Shown: piece by piece, positions 8,803-17,400 of the stretch
Numbering within the stretch: position 1 is the stretch's first letter
How the letters are laid out: every line of letters starts with the position of its first letter
Source: Psychrobacillus vulpis
GTDB lineage: Bacteria; Bacillota; Bacilli; Bacillales_A; Planococcaceae
Assembly (NCBI RefSeq): GCF_006861825.1
Contig: NZ_VDGI01000010.1
Span: forward strand, 1-64,000
DNA: 64,000 bases
Reading direction: 5' to 3'
Translations under genes and position numbers: made by a program
The notes under the pieces: model-generated
Told to the model about the DNA's origin: nothing
The model's input: the letters and a program-made list of their open reading frames with translations, nothing else
Database searches by the model: none

Positions 8803-9993
8803 TTAAAGCATCGCATCTTCTTTATAAAGTAAGGGTAAGCTTATTAAAAGCATAACGATCCCTAGTCCTAAAAAATATAGTGGCATCGCAAGGACTGTTC
8901 CGTTATGGAAAACGCTCATACCATAGATTGTAGCGCTGACGAGTAAATAATAACCTAAGCTAAATATCGCACCCGCAGAACCAATGACGTCTTGAAAGTC
9001 AATGAGCGCTAAGCTTAAACAGTTTGGTAAAGCGGTACCTGTACCAAATAAAATAATGAACACACTAACAATCATGGTTGGCATTTGTAATGAAATCGAT
9101 AAAAAATGTACCGATGTAGCGAGCAATGTACCGATGAGCATAATGGCTAATCCGCGTACGATAATCTTCTCAGGTTTTGTGTGGCTAACGAGTCGTTTAG
9201 ATAGCATCGCACCTGCGATAGAAGCGAGCGCAACGATAATGCCTAAAAAACCATACATCGCACTTGTTAGAGTAAAGTATTGCGTAAAAATAAATGGTGC
9301 TTCGGTATAATAGCTAAATAATACACCGTTAATACCGCCAATTAATACGCCGTAGCGCCATAGACGCGCATTTGTAATCATGCGCTTCACTATTGGTAGT
9401 ATAGGCTTCATTTCGATTGTAGTAAGCGCTGTTTCAGGTAACCGTAAAAACGCATAGCAAAATACAATAACGCTCATAGCAATTAACACCCAAAATACGA
9501 CTTTAAAGCCAAAATAATAATCGGTAAAGCCACCGATTAACGGGCCAAGGGCAGGTGTGAAGGCAAGGGCAGCTGAAATTTGAGCAAACAATTTATGACG
9601 CTCAACACCAGAAAAGCTTTCGCGTAAAATCGTTTGAGTCACGACAGAGCCAACACTTGCACCAAACGCTTGAATAAAGCGTGCGACTAATAAAACCGCC
9701 ATTTCATTTGCTATTAAACAAAGTACGTTACCAACAAAATATAAAAACAGCCCATAAAGCATTGCCTTGCGACGACCGATTTTATCGGATAAACGCCCAA
9801 AGAAAAATACTCCGAAGGCAAGAGCGATAAAGTACACACTCATCGTAAGCTGTGCATCACTCATAGAAGTTTCAAACGCTTCTGCGATAGAAGGTAATGA
9901 TGGGCTAAAAATAGTTTCACTAATTTGTGGGAAGCCTACTAATACAATCAGTAATAATAAGCTAAGTGTTTTGTTTTCGATGTTTTTCTTCAA
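8803..9993 (-). CDS. Bcr/CflA-type MFS drug efflux transporter
   Basis: 396-residue major facilitator superfamily protein with about 12 membrane spans. The loop 2-3 signature GRLSDKIGRRKAMLYG and the motif FGASVGSVVTQTILRE are typical of the Bcr/CflA drug:proton antiporter group (DHA1). The start is a TTG preceded by GGAGAGGA. The codons are visibly richer in GCG and CGC than in neighbouring genes, suggesting acquisition. It sits inside the accessory segment between dnaE and the acc operon, bounded on both sides by 20-bp iterons, and is preceded by a 27-codon ORF whose stop overlaps its ribosome binding site. Substrate unknown. Confidence 0.85.
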   Translation of the reverse strand: MKKNIENKTLSLLLLIVLVGFPQISETIFSPSLPSIAEAFETSMSDAQLTMSVYFIALAFGVFFFGRLSDKIGRRKAMLYGLFLYFVGNVLCLIANEMAVLLVARFIQAFGASVGSVVTQTILRESFSGVERHKLFAQISAALAFTPALGPLIGGFTDYYFGFKVVFWVLIAMSVIVFCYAFLRLPETALTTIEMKPILPIVKRMITNARLWRYGVLIGGINGVLFSYYTEAPFIFTQYFTLTSAMYGFLGIIVALASIAGAMLSKRLVSHTKPEKIIVRGLAIMLIGTLLATSVHFLSISLQMPTMIVSVFIILFGTGTALPNCLSLALIDFQDVIGSAGAIFSLGYYLLVSATIYGMSVFHNGTVLAMPLYFLGLGIVMLLISLPLLYKEDAML

Positions 9994-10005
9994 AATAATC
10001 CTCTC

Positions 10006-10089
10006 CTAGATAATTATAGGTTTGAAAGAAAAACATCGTAGCGTGGGAAATGGTGGCTTCACAAGTTTAATTTTTTCTAAATCACTCAT
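10006..10089 (-). CDS. 27-codon upstream ORF, candidate leader peptide of the MFS gene
   Basis: ATG at 10089 with AGAAGGAAGTG 5 bases upstream starts a peptide beginning MSDLEKIKLVKPPFPT and ending FKPIII. The TAG stop at 10008-10006 overlaps the start of the AGGAGAGG ribosome binding site of the efflux gene, so ribosomes leaving this frame sit on that site. Such coupled upstream frames are known before antibiotic resistance genes. It could instead be a chance frame, but the good ribosome binding site and stop position argue for translation. Confidence 0.5.
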   Translation of the reverse strand: MSDLEKIKLVKPPFPTLRCFSFKPIII

Positions 10090-10113
10090 GAATTCACTTC
10101 CTTCTAATTAAAA

Positions 10114-10199
10114 ATTATACCAACCAAAGGGATAAAACGGTGCAACTTATTTATAAACGGTTAATCTTTTTTATAAACGATCGAACTTTATTTCAAACC
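10114..10199 (-). promoter_or_regulatory. Extended -10 promoter of the MFS gene with 20-bp iterons
   Basis: The minus strand reads TGGTATAAT (TATAAT at 10119-10114) just before the leader ORF. Upstream, on the plus strand, units at 10140-10159, 10160-10179 and 10180-10199 are direct repeats of 20 bp (for example GTTAATCTTTTTTATAAACG), with a weaker one at 10120-10139. They cover the -35 region and beyond, so they may be an operator. Confidence 0.5.
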
Positions 10200-10299
10200 A
10201 ACAGCTGAAATCAATCTGAACATCCAATTTACGAACTAAATGGTCTTGTCTTGTGGCTCAATCAAATCGTACCACAATCCACACTCTACTTTTTTTTTT

Positions 10300-10662
10300 A
10301 GAAAATCGTTGAAAAAGGCGACACTCCTGCGGAATAGCGTTAGTCGAAGACCCCGCAGTTAAGCGAGAAGGGTATTGAGAAAGTGTTATTCCAAAAATTT
10401 TCTATCAAATAGTCGTTATAAGAGAATTTATCGCTTTGTCATTCGCTTTCCGCGGGCGAGCGACGAGCCTCCTCCTTCGCTCTGCTTCGTGCGGGGTCTC
10501 GTCTGTCTCGCTTTCCCGCAGGAGTCTCATGCGTCACGCTAAATTCTCTTAAATAAATACAGCAAATAGTTCCTACAAAAATACTAATTCGAGTTTTCAG
10601 TGCCCTCGTAGTGAGGAGACTGAGGCGACGCCCGCGGAAAAGGGCCGTTTCAACGATTTTTT
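10300..10662 (-). repeat. A repeat, copy 1, split by a B element
   Basis: The outer arms AGAAAATCGTTGAAA and TTTCAACGATTTTT are inverted repeats, and the GC-rich core contains GACCCCGCAG and CGCCCGCGGAAA. Removing the 238-bp B element and a 10-bp duplication leaves 115 bp, almost the length of the intact copy at 10752-10868. The copy is decayed. The 10200-10299 stretch to its left holds nothing I recognise. Confidence 0.8.
10369..10606 (+). mobile_element. B element, copy 1: 238-bp inverted-repeat element (MITE-like)
   Basis: Begins AGGGTATTGAGAAA and ends TTTTCAGTGCCCT, a mutated version of the perfect 14-bp inverted ends of copy 2 at 53425-53662, which has exactly the same length and is nearly identical inside. 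It carries no protein. The core itself resembles an A repeat and is flanked by AAGAGAATTTA and TAAATTCTCTT. Flanking decamers (TTAAGCGAGA and CGTAGTGAGG) are decayed versions of CGAAGCGAGG. Confidence 0.75.
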
Positions 10663-10751
10663 TTTAATTGGACTATTTTGGACAACCCCATCTGGAATAG
10701 TCAATTATTGGGGCTTTTTTAGTGCTTCATCCAAACTCCTTTTTTAATTCT

Positions 10752-11346
10752 AGAAAATCGTTGAAAAAGGCGACACTCCTGCGGGAATAGCGTTAGTCGA
10801 AGACCCCGCAGCGAAGCGAGGAGGCTAAGGCAACGCCCGCGGAAAGGGAGCCATTTCAACGATTTTCTTATTTCTTGGATTTTGGACAACCTCATCTGAC
10901 AACGTCGATTTATAACACTTTTTTCAGTGCCTTCAGCATAGGGATTGCACTGAAAACCTCTCTATTTTTCATGTTTTACTTTTTTATTTTTAGAAAATCG
11001 TTGAAAAAGGCGACACTCCTGCGGGAATAGCGTTAGTCGAAGACCCCGCAGCGAAGCGAGGAGGCTGAGCTACGCCCGCGGAAAGGGAGCCATTTCAACG
11101 ATTTTCTTATTAATTGGACTTTGGACAACCTCATCTGACAACGTCGATTTATAACACTTTTTCAGTGCCCTCAGCATAGGGATTGCACTGAAAAACTCTC
11201 TATTTTTCATGTTTTACTTTTTCATTTTTAGAAAATCGTTGAAAAAGGCGACACTTCTTTGGGATTAGAGATAGTCGAAGACCCCGCAGCGAAGCGAGGA
11301 GGCTAAGGCAACGCCAGCGGAAAGGGAGCCGTTTCAACGATTTTCT
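10752..11346 (-). repeat. A repeats, copies 2-4, in tandem with a 238-240 bp period
   Basis: A copies at 10752-10868, 10992-11107 and 11230-11346 share arms AGAAAATCGTTGAAA / TTTCAACGATTTTCT and a GC-rich core. The about 120-bp spacers after copies 2 and 3 are also nearly identical, so the array arose by tandem duplication. Each spacer holds an inverted repeat, TTTTTCAGTGC ... GCACTGAAAAA, that matches the ends of the B element. No gene is seen from 10090 to 11502. Confidence 0.85.
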
Positions 11347-11392
11347 TAGGAAAACCTGAGCTATTCTAAATAAAAATAAATATACAAAACTG

Positions 11393-11418
11393 AACTGTAC
11401 ATTTATTGTGCAGTTTTT
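11393..11418 (+). terminator. Hairpin with T-run, second copy of the dnaE downstream hairpin
   Basis: AACTGTACA pairs with TGTGCAGTT and is followed by six T. The same 24 bases, with one difference, occur just after dnaE at 8416-8439. Confidence 0.7.
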
Positions 11419-11420
11419 TC

Positions 11421-11474
11421 TTTACGTTTTATCGATAATTTTGTATCATATTAACTACGAGTGGTCAGACCACT
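11421..11474 (+). promoter_or_regulatory. Promoter and FadR-type operator of the GntR-accDA operon
   Basis: TTTACG (11421-11426), 17 bases, TATCAT (11444-11449) form a plausible sigma-A promoter. The palindrome AGTGGTCAGACCACT at 11460-11474 follows at the expected start of transcription and contains TGGTC-GACCA, the core recognised by many FadR-subfamily GntR regulators. This suggests autoregulation of the operon by its first gene. Confidence 0.6.
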
Positions 11475-11502
11475 TTGTAATTAATGGAAGAGTGTGGGGA
11501 GT

Positions 11503-12147
11503 ATGAATCCAAAAAATAATTCCAGCAAAAGGTTTTTGGAAATAGTGAAACAACTGAGAGAGCTTATTCACCAAGAAAACGTTGCAGTTGGTGGGAAATT
11601 GCCATCAGAAAGGGAACTGGCGGAACGTTTACAAGTTGGAAGGTCAACAGTTAGAGAAGCGCTCAGAAGTTTAGAATTACTTGGGTTAATTGAAACGAGA
11701 AGAGGGGAAGGAACCTTTCTTTCTGACTTTCGTAAACATCAATTAGTAGAATTATTATCTACCTTTATATTACAGGAGTCTACTTCTAAAAAAGATGTAC
11801 ACAAAACAAGGGAAACTTTAGAAAAAGAAGCGATTCGTACTTTATGTCATTCAGAGAATTATACAAAACATTCCATTTGGGATGCATTTATAGTGAAATT
11901 ACAACACGAAGAAGTATCTAGAGAGGATATCATTCGTGAAATAATTATTACATCCAATAATCGACTAGCATTGAAAATATGGTTCTTATTAAAACAATTC
12001 GCTGGTGAACCGTATAGAAGTCAAATGAGCATAGATGAAAAAAATGTTTGGATACAGCTGCTTACTAGTTTGAAAAATGGTGATGAACTTATGTCAATAT
12101 CTCTTTATAACGAATGGCTTTTGTTAATGGATAGGAGAGAAATATAA
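11503..12147 (+). CDS. FadR-subfamily GntR transcriptional regulator
   Basis: 214 residues from ATG 11503; an in-frame GTG at 11494 is only one base from the GGAAGAG site, which sits 10 bases before the ATG. Residues about 10-75 are a GntR winged helix (GGKLPSERELAERLQVGRST, then VREALRSLELLGLIETRRGE). The helical remainder matches an FCD-like ligand domain. The stop codon abuts the accD start, so regulator and carboxyltransferase are one transcript. Context implies control of malonyl-CoA supply. The effector is unknown; an acyl-CoA, as for E. coli FadR, is a guess. Confidence 0.82.
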   Translation: MNPKNNSSKRFLEIVKQLRELIHQENVAVGGKLPSERELAERLQVGRSTVREALRSLELLGLIETRRGEGTFLSDFRKHQLVELLSTFILQESTSKKDVHKTRETLEKEAIRTLCHSENYTKHSIWDAFIVKLQHEEVSREDIIREIIITSNNRLALKIWFLLKQFAGEPYRSQMSIDEKNVWIQLLTSLKNGDELMSISLYNEWLLLMDRREI

Positions 12148-13017
12148 ATGATACGAGATATTTTTAGAAAAAATCATAAAAAGAAGTATGCAACAATACC
12201 TACTGATAAGGCAAAACATGATGTACCTGAAGGAATCATGATGAAATGTCCTGAATGTAGAAAAAACGTTTTTACAAAGGACTTAATGAAAAATTTAAAA
12301 GTATGTCCTTCTTGCGGTCATCACATGAAAATGACTGCTTTTGAACGTGTTGAAATCTTTTTAGATGAAGGTTCTTTCGTTTCAATGGACGATCATTTGC
12401 AAACAGATAACCCTTTAAATTTTCCAAGCTACACAGAAAAAATAAAATCAGATATGAAAAAAACTGGTATCAACGAAGCAGTTTTAACTGGTACTGGCGA
12501 AATAGAAGGACAACAAATCGTTGTTGCAATTATGGATTCACACTTTAGAATGGGGTCTATGGGCTCTGTTGTAGGTGAAAAGATAACGAGGGCTGTAGAA
12601 AAAGCAACTGAGCTACAAGTGCCTTTTATTATTTTTACTGCAAGCGGGGGAGCTCGAATGCAAGAGGGGATACTATCCCTCATGCAAATGGCAAAAACAT
12701 CTGTTGCTTTAAGAAGACATAGTGATAACGGGCTATTATATATTTCGATTTTGACACATCCAACAACGGGTGGTGTATCAGCTAGTTTTGCCTCAGTTGG
12801 CGACATTAACTTGGCTGAGCCGAAAGCATTAATTGGATTTGCTGGTAGAAGAGTTATTGAACAAACAGTTCGTGAAAAGCTTCCAGAAGATTTTCAAACG
12901 GCAGAGTTTTTACTGGATCATGGTCAGCTAGATGCAGTCATTCACAGGAAAGACATGCGTAATACTGTCTCATCAATTGTGAAAATGCATGTTCAAAAGG
13001 AGGTTACAACATGGTAA
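12148..13017 (+). CDS. accD: Acetyl-CoA carboxylase carboxyltransferase subunit beta
   Basis: 289 residues. With AccA it transfers carboxyl from carboxybiotin to acetyl-CoA, giving malonyl-CoA for fatty acid synthesis. The N-terminal zinc ribbon has C34, C37, C53 and C56 (CPEC...CPSC). The crotonase-like fold carries [11 protein letters not shown] and [11 protein letters not shown]. It starts on the base after the GntR stop codon and overlaps accA by seven bases, indicating translational coupling and equal subunit amounts. Confidence 0.95.
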   Translation: MIRDIFRKNHKKKYATIPTDKAKHDVPEGIMMKCPECRKNVFTKDLMKNLKVCPSCGHHMKMTAFERVEIFLDEGSFVSMDDHLQTDNPLNFPSYTEKIKSDMKKTGINEAVLTGTGEIEGQQIVVAIMDSHFRMGSMGSVVGEKITRAVEKATELQVPFIIFTASGGARMQEGILSLMQMAKTSVALRRHSDNGLLYISILTHPTTGGVSASFASVGDINLAEPKALIGFAGRRVIEQTVREKLPEDFQTAEFLLDHGQLDAVIHRKDMRNTVSSIVKMHVQKEVTTW

Positions 13018-13964
13018 AAGCACTACCATTTGAAGAGCCGATTGTTCAACTAAAAACGAAAATTGATGAACTAAAAGAATACACTGCCAATGCAGATGTA
13101 GACATGACAGCTGAAATTGAAAAGTTAGAAGAAAGACTGAAAAAACTAGAACAAGATATTTATGAAAATATGCAACCTTGGGACCGTGTTCAAGTAGCAC
13201 GTCACCCTGGTCGTCCAACTACTAGAGATTATATTCAATTAATATTTACTGACTTTATCGAACTTCATGGCGACCGATTATATGGAGATGATGCAGCAAT
13301 CATTGGTGGTATTGCGTTATTAGACGGTAAACCAGTAACTGTAATTGGGCATCAAAGAGGACTAGATACAAAAGAAAATATTAAACGTAATTTTGGTATG
13401 CCACATCCAGAAGGTTATCGAAAAGCACTTCGATTGATGAAACAAGCTGAAAAGTTTAACCGACCAATCATTTGTTTTATCGATACAAAGGGGGCTTATC
13501 CAGGAAAAGCTGCTGAAGAACGCGGTCAAAGTGAAGCAATTGCTCGAAACCTAGTTGAGATGGCTGGATTAAAAGTACCAGTTGTCAGTGTAGTAATTGG
13601 AGAAGGTGGAAGTGGAGGTGCACTAGGTTTAGGTGTTACAAATCATATCCATATGCTTGAAAATTCTACTTATTCAGTAATATCGCCAGAAGGAGCAGCT
13701 TCAATCTTATGGAAAGATTCATCACTTGCAAAACAAGCTGCTGAGGCGATGAAAATTACCGCACCTGATTTAAAAGAGATGAAAATCATCGATACTGTTA
13801 TCAAAGAAGTACATGGTGGAGCACATAGAGATATAGAAGCACAGGCATCCTATATGAAAGAAACTCTCTTAAACTCCCTTCGAGAGCTTTCTAAATTAAC
13901 TGTAGATGAATTAATAAATAATAGATACGATAAATTTAAGCAAATTGGAGACTTTACTGAGTAA
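13011..13964 (+). CDS. accA: Acetyl-CoA carboxylase carboxyltransferase subunit alpha
   Basis: 317 residues; partner of AccD in the heterotetrameric carboxyltransferase. A coiled-coil N-terminus (about 1-50) precedes the crotonase fold with [22 protein letters not shown] and [12 protein letters not shown], the expected CoA and carboxybiotin binding loops. AAAAGGAGG lies inside the end of accD. A terminator at 14082-14110 ends the operon. Between stop and terminator, TTGAGAGACGCTT and GAGCGTTTCAA can form a longer imperfect stem. Confidence 0.95.
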   Translation: MVKALPFEEPIVQLKTKIDELKEYTANADVDMTAEIEKLEERLKKLEQDIYENMQPWDRVQVARHPGRPTTRDYIQLIFTDFIELHGDRLYGDDAAIIGGIALLDGKPVTVIGHQRGLDTKENIKRNFGMPHPEGYRKALRLMKQAEKFNRPIICFIDTKGAYPGKAAEERGQSEAIARNLVEMAGLKVPVVSVVIGEGGSGGALGLGVTNHIHMLENSTYSVISPEGAASILWKDSSLAKQAAEAMKITAPDLKEMKIIDTVIKEVHGGAHRDIEAQASYMKETLLNSLRELSKLTVDELINNRYDKFKQIGDFTE

Positions 13965-14081
13965 TATGGATTGGACAGTTGAGAGACGCTTGTAGGCTTT
14001 GCTGTTATTATACGGTTATTGATCATACGAGCGTTTCAAGACAGTCAAAGGATTCTCTTCGAACATAGTTTATTAAATTTG

Positions 14082-14110
14082 AAATGTGTCTGACGGACAC
14101 ATTTTTTTTT
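14082..14110 (+). terminator. Terminator of the accDA operon
   Basis: AAATGTGTC pairs with GACACATTT around a five-base loop and runs into nine or more T. Confidence 0.85.
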
Positions 14111-14127
14111 GCTTAATTTCGTGATAA

Positions 14128-15126
<999 letters not shown>

Positions 15127-15163
15127 AAATGCGATATATTTTTTTTATAGAAAGGATTAGACA

Positions 15164-16924
15164 ATGAGAAAAACAAAAATAGTATGTACAATTGGACCTG
15201 CAAGTGAATCAGAGGAAATGTTACAAAAATTGATTGAAGCAGGTATGAACGTTGCTCGATTAAACTTTTCCCATGGAAGTCATGAAGAACATGCGGCTAG
15301 AATTCAAAAAATAAGAGAAGTTTCAATCAAAGCTGGAAAAATTGTAGGGATTCTATTGGATACAAAAGGCCCTGAAATTCGAACGCATAAAATGGAGAAT
15401 GATGCAATTGAGTTGCAGTCTGGTCAAACAATTGAAATCTCTATGACGGAAGTTTTGGGAAATGTTGATCGTTTCTCGATTACATACGAAAAGTTAATCG
15501 AAGATGTGAAAGTGGGTTCCATTATTTTACTTGACGATGGATTAATCGAATTAATCGTAACGAAAATAAATGAGAACGAAGGAATTATTACAACATTTGT
15601 TCAAAACGCAGGTACTCTAAAAAATAATAAAGGCGTTAATGTACCAGGTGTATCCGTCCAACTACCAGGGATTACAGAAAAAGATGCAAAAGACATTTTA
15701 TTTGGTATTGAGCAAGGAGTAGATTTTATCGCGGCATCTTTTGTTCGTCGAGCTAAAGATGTGTTAGAAATTAGAGAGTTGCTTGAACATAATAATGGTT
15801 CGCATATTCAAATTATCCCTAAAATTGAAAACCAAGAAGGCGTCGATAATATTAACGAAATCATTCAAGTTTCGGATGGTTTAATGGTTGCGAGGGGAGA
15901 TCTTGGTGTTGAAATCCCAGCGGAAGAAGTACCTCTAGTTCAAAAAAGTCTAATTCAAAAATGTAATATCGCAGGTAAGCCAGTTATTACAGCGACTCAA
16001 ATGTTAGATTCGATGCAGCGTAATCCAAGACCTACTCGCGCTGAAGCAAGCGATGTGGCTAATGCAATTTTAGATGGTACGGATGCTATTATGCTTTCAG
16101 GGGAAACTGCTGCAGGGTTATATCCAGTAGAATCTGTCCAAACGATGGATAAAATCGCAAAAAGAACAGAAAATGCAATAGATTATCGATCTATTGTAAC
16201 AAAGTTAAGTAAAGCACGTGAAGTAAACTTAACGGATGCCATTGGTCAAGCAGTTGCACATACAGCGATAAATTTAAAAGTAAAAGCTGTAATTGCACCT
16301 ACAGAGAGTGGTCATACTGCGAAAATGATTTCTAAATTTAGACCGGGTGTTCCGATAATAGCGGTGACTTCTTCTATTCAGCCTTCAAGGAAATTAACAC
16401 TTGTTTGGGGTGTCTATCCGATTGTCGGTAAAAAAGCACATTCAACAGATGAAATTTTAGAAGTAGCAGTAGAAGAAAGTATCCTTCATCATTATGTGAC
16501 TCATGGTGATCTAGTTGTCATCACAGCAGGAGTTCCAGTAGGAGAAGCAGGTACTACTAACTTGATGAAAGTTCACGTCATTGGTGATATGGTTGCTAAA
16601 GGTCAAGGAATTGGTAAATTAACATCGTTTGGGAAAGCTATAGTAGTGAATAATGCACGAGACTTACTAGGACAAGACACTTCTGATAGTATCATTGTAA
16701 CGATTGGTTCTGATCGCGAAATGATGCCAGCAATTGAAAAATGTAAAGGACTAATTACAGAAGAGGGCGGGTTAACTAGCCATGCTGCTGTAGTTGGTTT
16801 AAGCTTAGGTATTCCTGTAATTGTCGGTGTAAACGATGCAACAAAACTAATTAGTAATGGTCAAGAATTAACAATTGATGCTGAAAGTGGCGTTATTTAT
16901 CACGGACAAGCAAGTATTATTTAA
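15164..16924 (+). CDS. pyk: Pyruvate kinase with C-terminal PEP-utilising domain
   Basis: 586 residues, longer than the about 470-residue core because it carries the extra C-terminal domain (about 475-586) typical of Bacillales, with [14 protein letters not shown] resembling the phosphohistidine domain of PEP-utilising enzymes. Core motifs present are [22 protein letters not shown] and the effector region. GAAAGGATT precedes the ATG. It converts PEP and ADP to pyruvate and ATP as the last step of glycolysis. Confidence 0.95.
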   Translation: MRKTKIVCTIGPASESEEMLQKLIEAGMNVARLNFSHGSHEEHAARIQKIREVSIKAGKIVGILLDTKGPEIRTHKMENDAIELQSGQTIEISMTEVLGNVDRFSITYEKLIEDVKVGSIILLDDGLIELIVTKINENEGIITTFVQNAGTLKNNKGVNVPGVSVQLPGITEKDAKDILFGIEQGVDFIAASFVRRAKDVLEIRELLEHNNGSHIQIIPKIENQEGVDNINEIIQVSDGLMVARGDLGVEIPAEEVPLVQKSLIQKCNIAGKPVITATQMLDSMQRNPRPTRAEASDVANAILDGTDAIMLSGETAAGLYPVESVQTMDKIAKRTENAIDYRSIVTKLSKAREVNLTDAIGQAVAHTAINLKVKAVIAPTESGHTAKMISKFRPGVPIIAVTSSIQPSRKLTLVWGVYPIVGKKAHSTDEILEVAVEESILHHYVTHGDLVVITAGVPVGEAGTTNLMKVHVIGDMVAKGQGIGKLTSFGKAIVVNNARDLLGQDTSDSIIVTIGSDREMMPAIEKCKGLITEEGGLTSHAAVVGLSLGIPVIVGVNDATKLISNGQELTIDAESGVIYHGQASII

Positions 16925-16931
16925 GGTTTTT

Positions 16932-16987
16932 TTGACATGATTACTATATAATCTATAATTGCCTCACCAACTAAAGGTGGGGCAATT
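16932..16987 (+). promoter_or_regulatory. fxsA promoter overlapping the pyk-end hairpin
   Basis: TTGACA (16932-16937), 16 bases, TATAAT (16954-16959). The hairpin AATTGCCTCACC/GGTGGGGCAATT (16957-16987) starts inside the -10 box and probably ends the pfkA-pyk transcript, although its T-run is poor. Confidence 0.6.
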
Positions 16988-17007
16988 ATTATATGGAAGG
17001 TGATTGT

Positions 17008-17400
17008 ATGAAATGGCTAATTAGTTTATTCATTGTTATTCCTGCAGTAGAATTGTATATTTTACTACTATCAGGAAAAGCGATTGGAGTTAGTAATACA
17101 TTTCTTCTTATATTAGCAAGTGGAATTGTCGGTGCGTATTTTGCAAAACGACAAGGAATGAAAGCATTTCGCGAGGTTTCAGATAGTATTAAAAATTATC
17201 AAGCACCAGGTGATGCTGCTATAAATGGAATATGCGTCTTTGTTGGATCAATTTTAGTCATTTTACCTGGTTTTATTTCGGATATTATCGGGATTTTATT
17301 ATTGTTTGGCCCAACAAGAAATTTATTTAAACCACTTATTTATAAATGGATTAGAAAAAAAATGAAAAATGGTCAAGTAATCGTTATGAAGTCTTTGTAA
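17008..17400 (+). CDS. fxsA: FxsA family membrane protein
   Basis: 130 residues from ATG 17008, which has GGAAGGTG five bases upstream; an earlier in-frame ATG at 16993 overlaps that site. Three to four hydrophobic segments (about 3-20, 27-45 and 75-100) indicate a membrane protein. In E. coli, FxsA overexpression relieves phage T7 exclusion by F; its role in Bacillales (YtzA) is unknown. It converges on, and overlaps by 17 bases, the ytvI gene. Confidence 0.85.
   Translation: MKWLISLFIVIPAVELYILLLSGKAIGVSNTFLLILASGIVGAYFAKRQGMKAFREVSDSIKNYQAPGDAAINGICVFVGSILVILPGFISDIIGILLLFGPTRNLFKPLIYKWIRKKMKNGQVIVMKSL

Noticed and set aside
10369-10606. B element as a simple A repeat copy
   Set aside because: Although its core is A-like, it has its own inverted ends, a fixed 238-bp length at both loci and a target duplication.
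8803-11346. Prophage or integrative element between dnaE and the GntR gene
   Set aside because: No integrase, phage or conjugation gene and no tRNA target; only an efflux gene and repeats are present.
12429-12806. 125-codon frame antisense to accD
   Set aside because: Shadow of a strongly conserved gene, no ribosome binding site.
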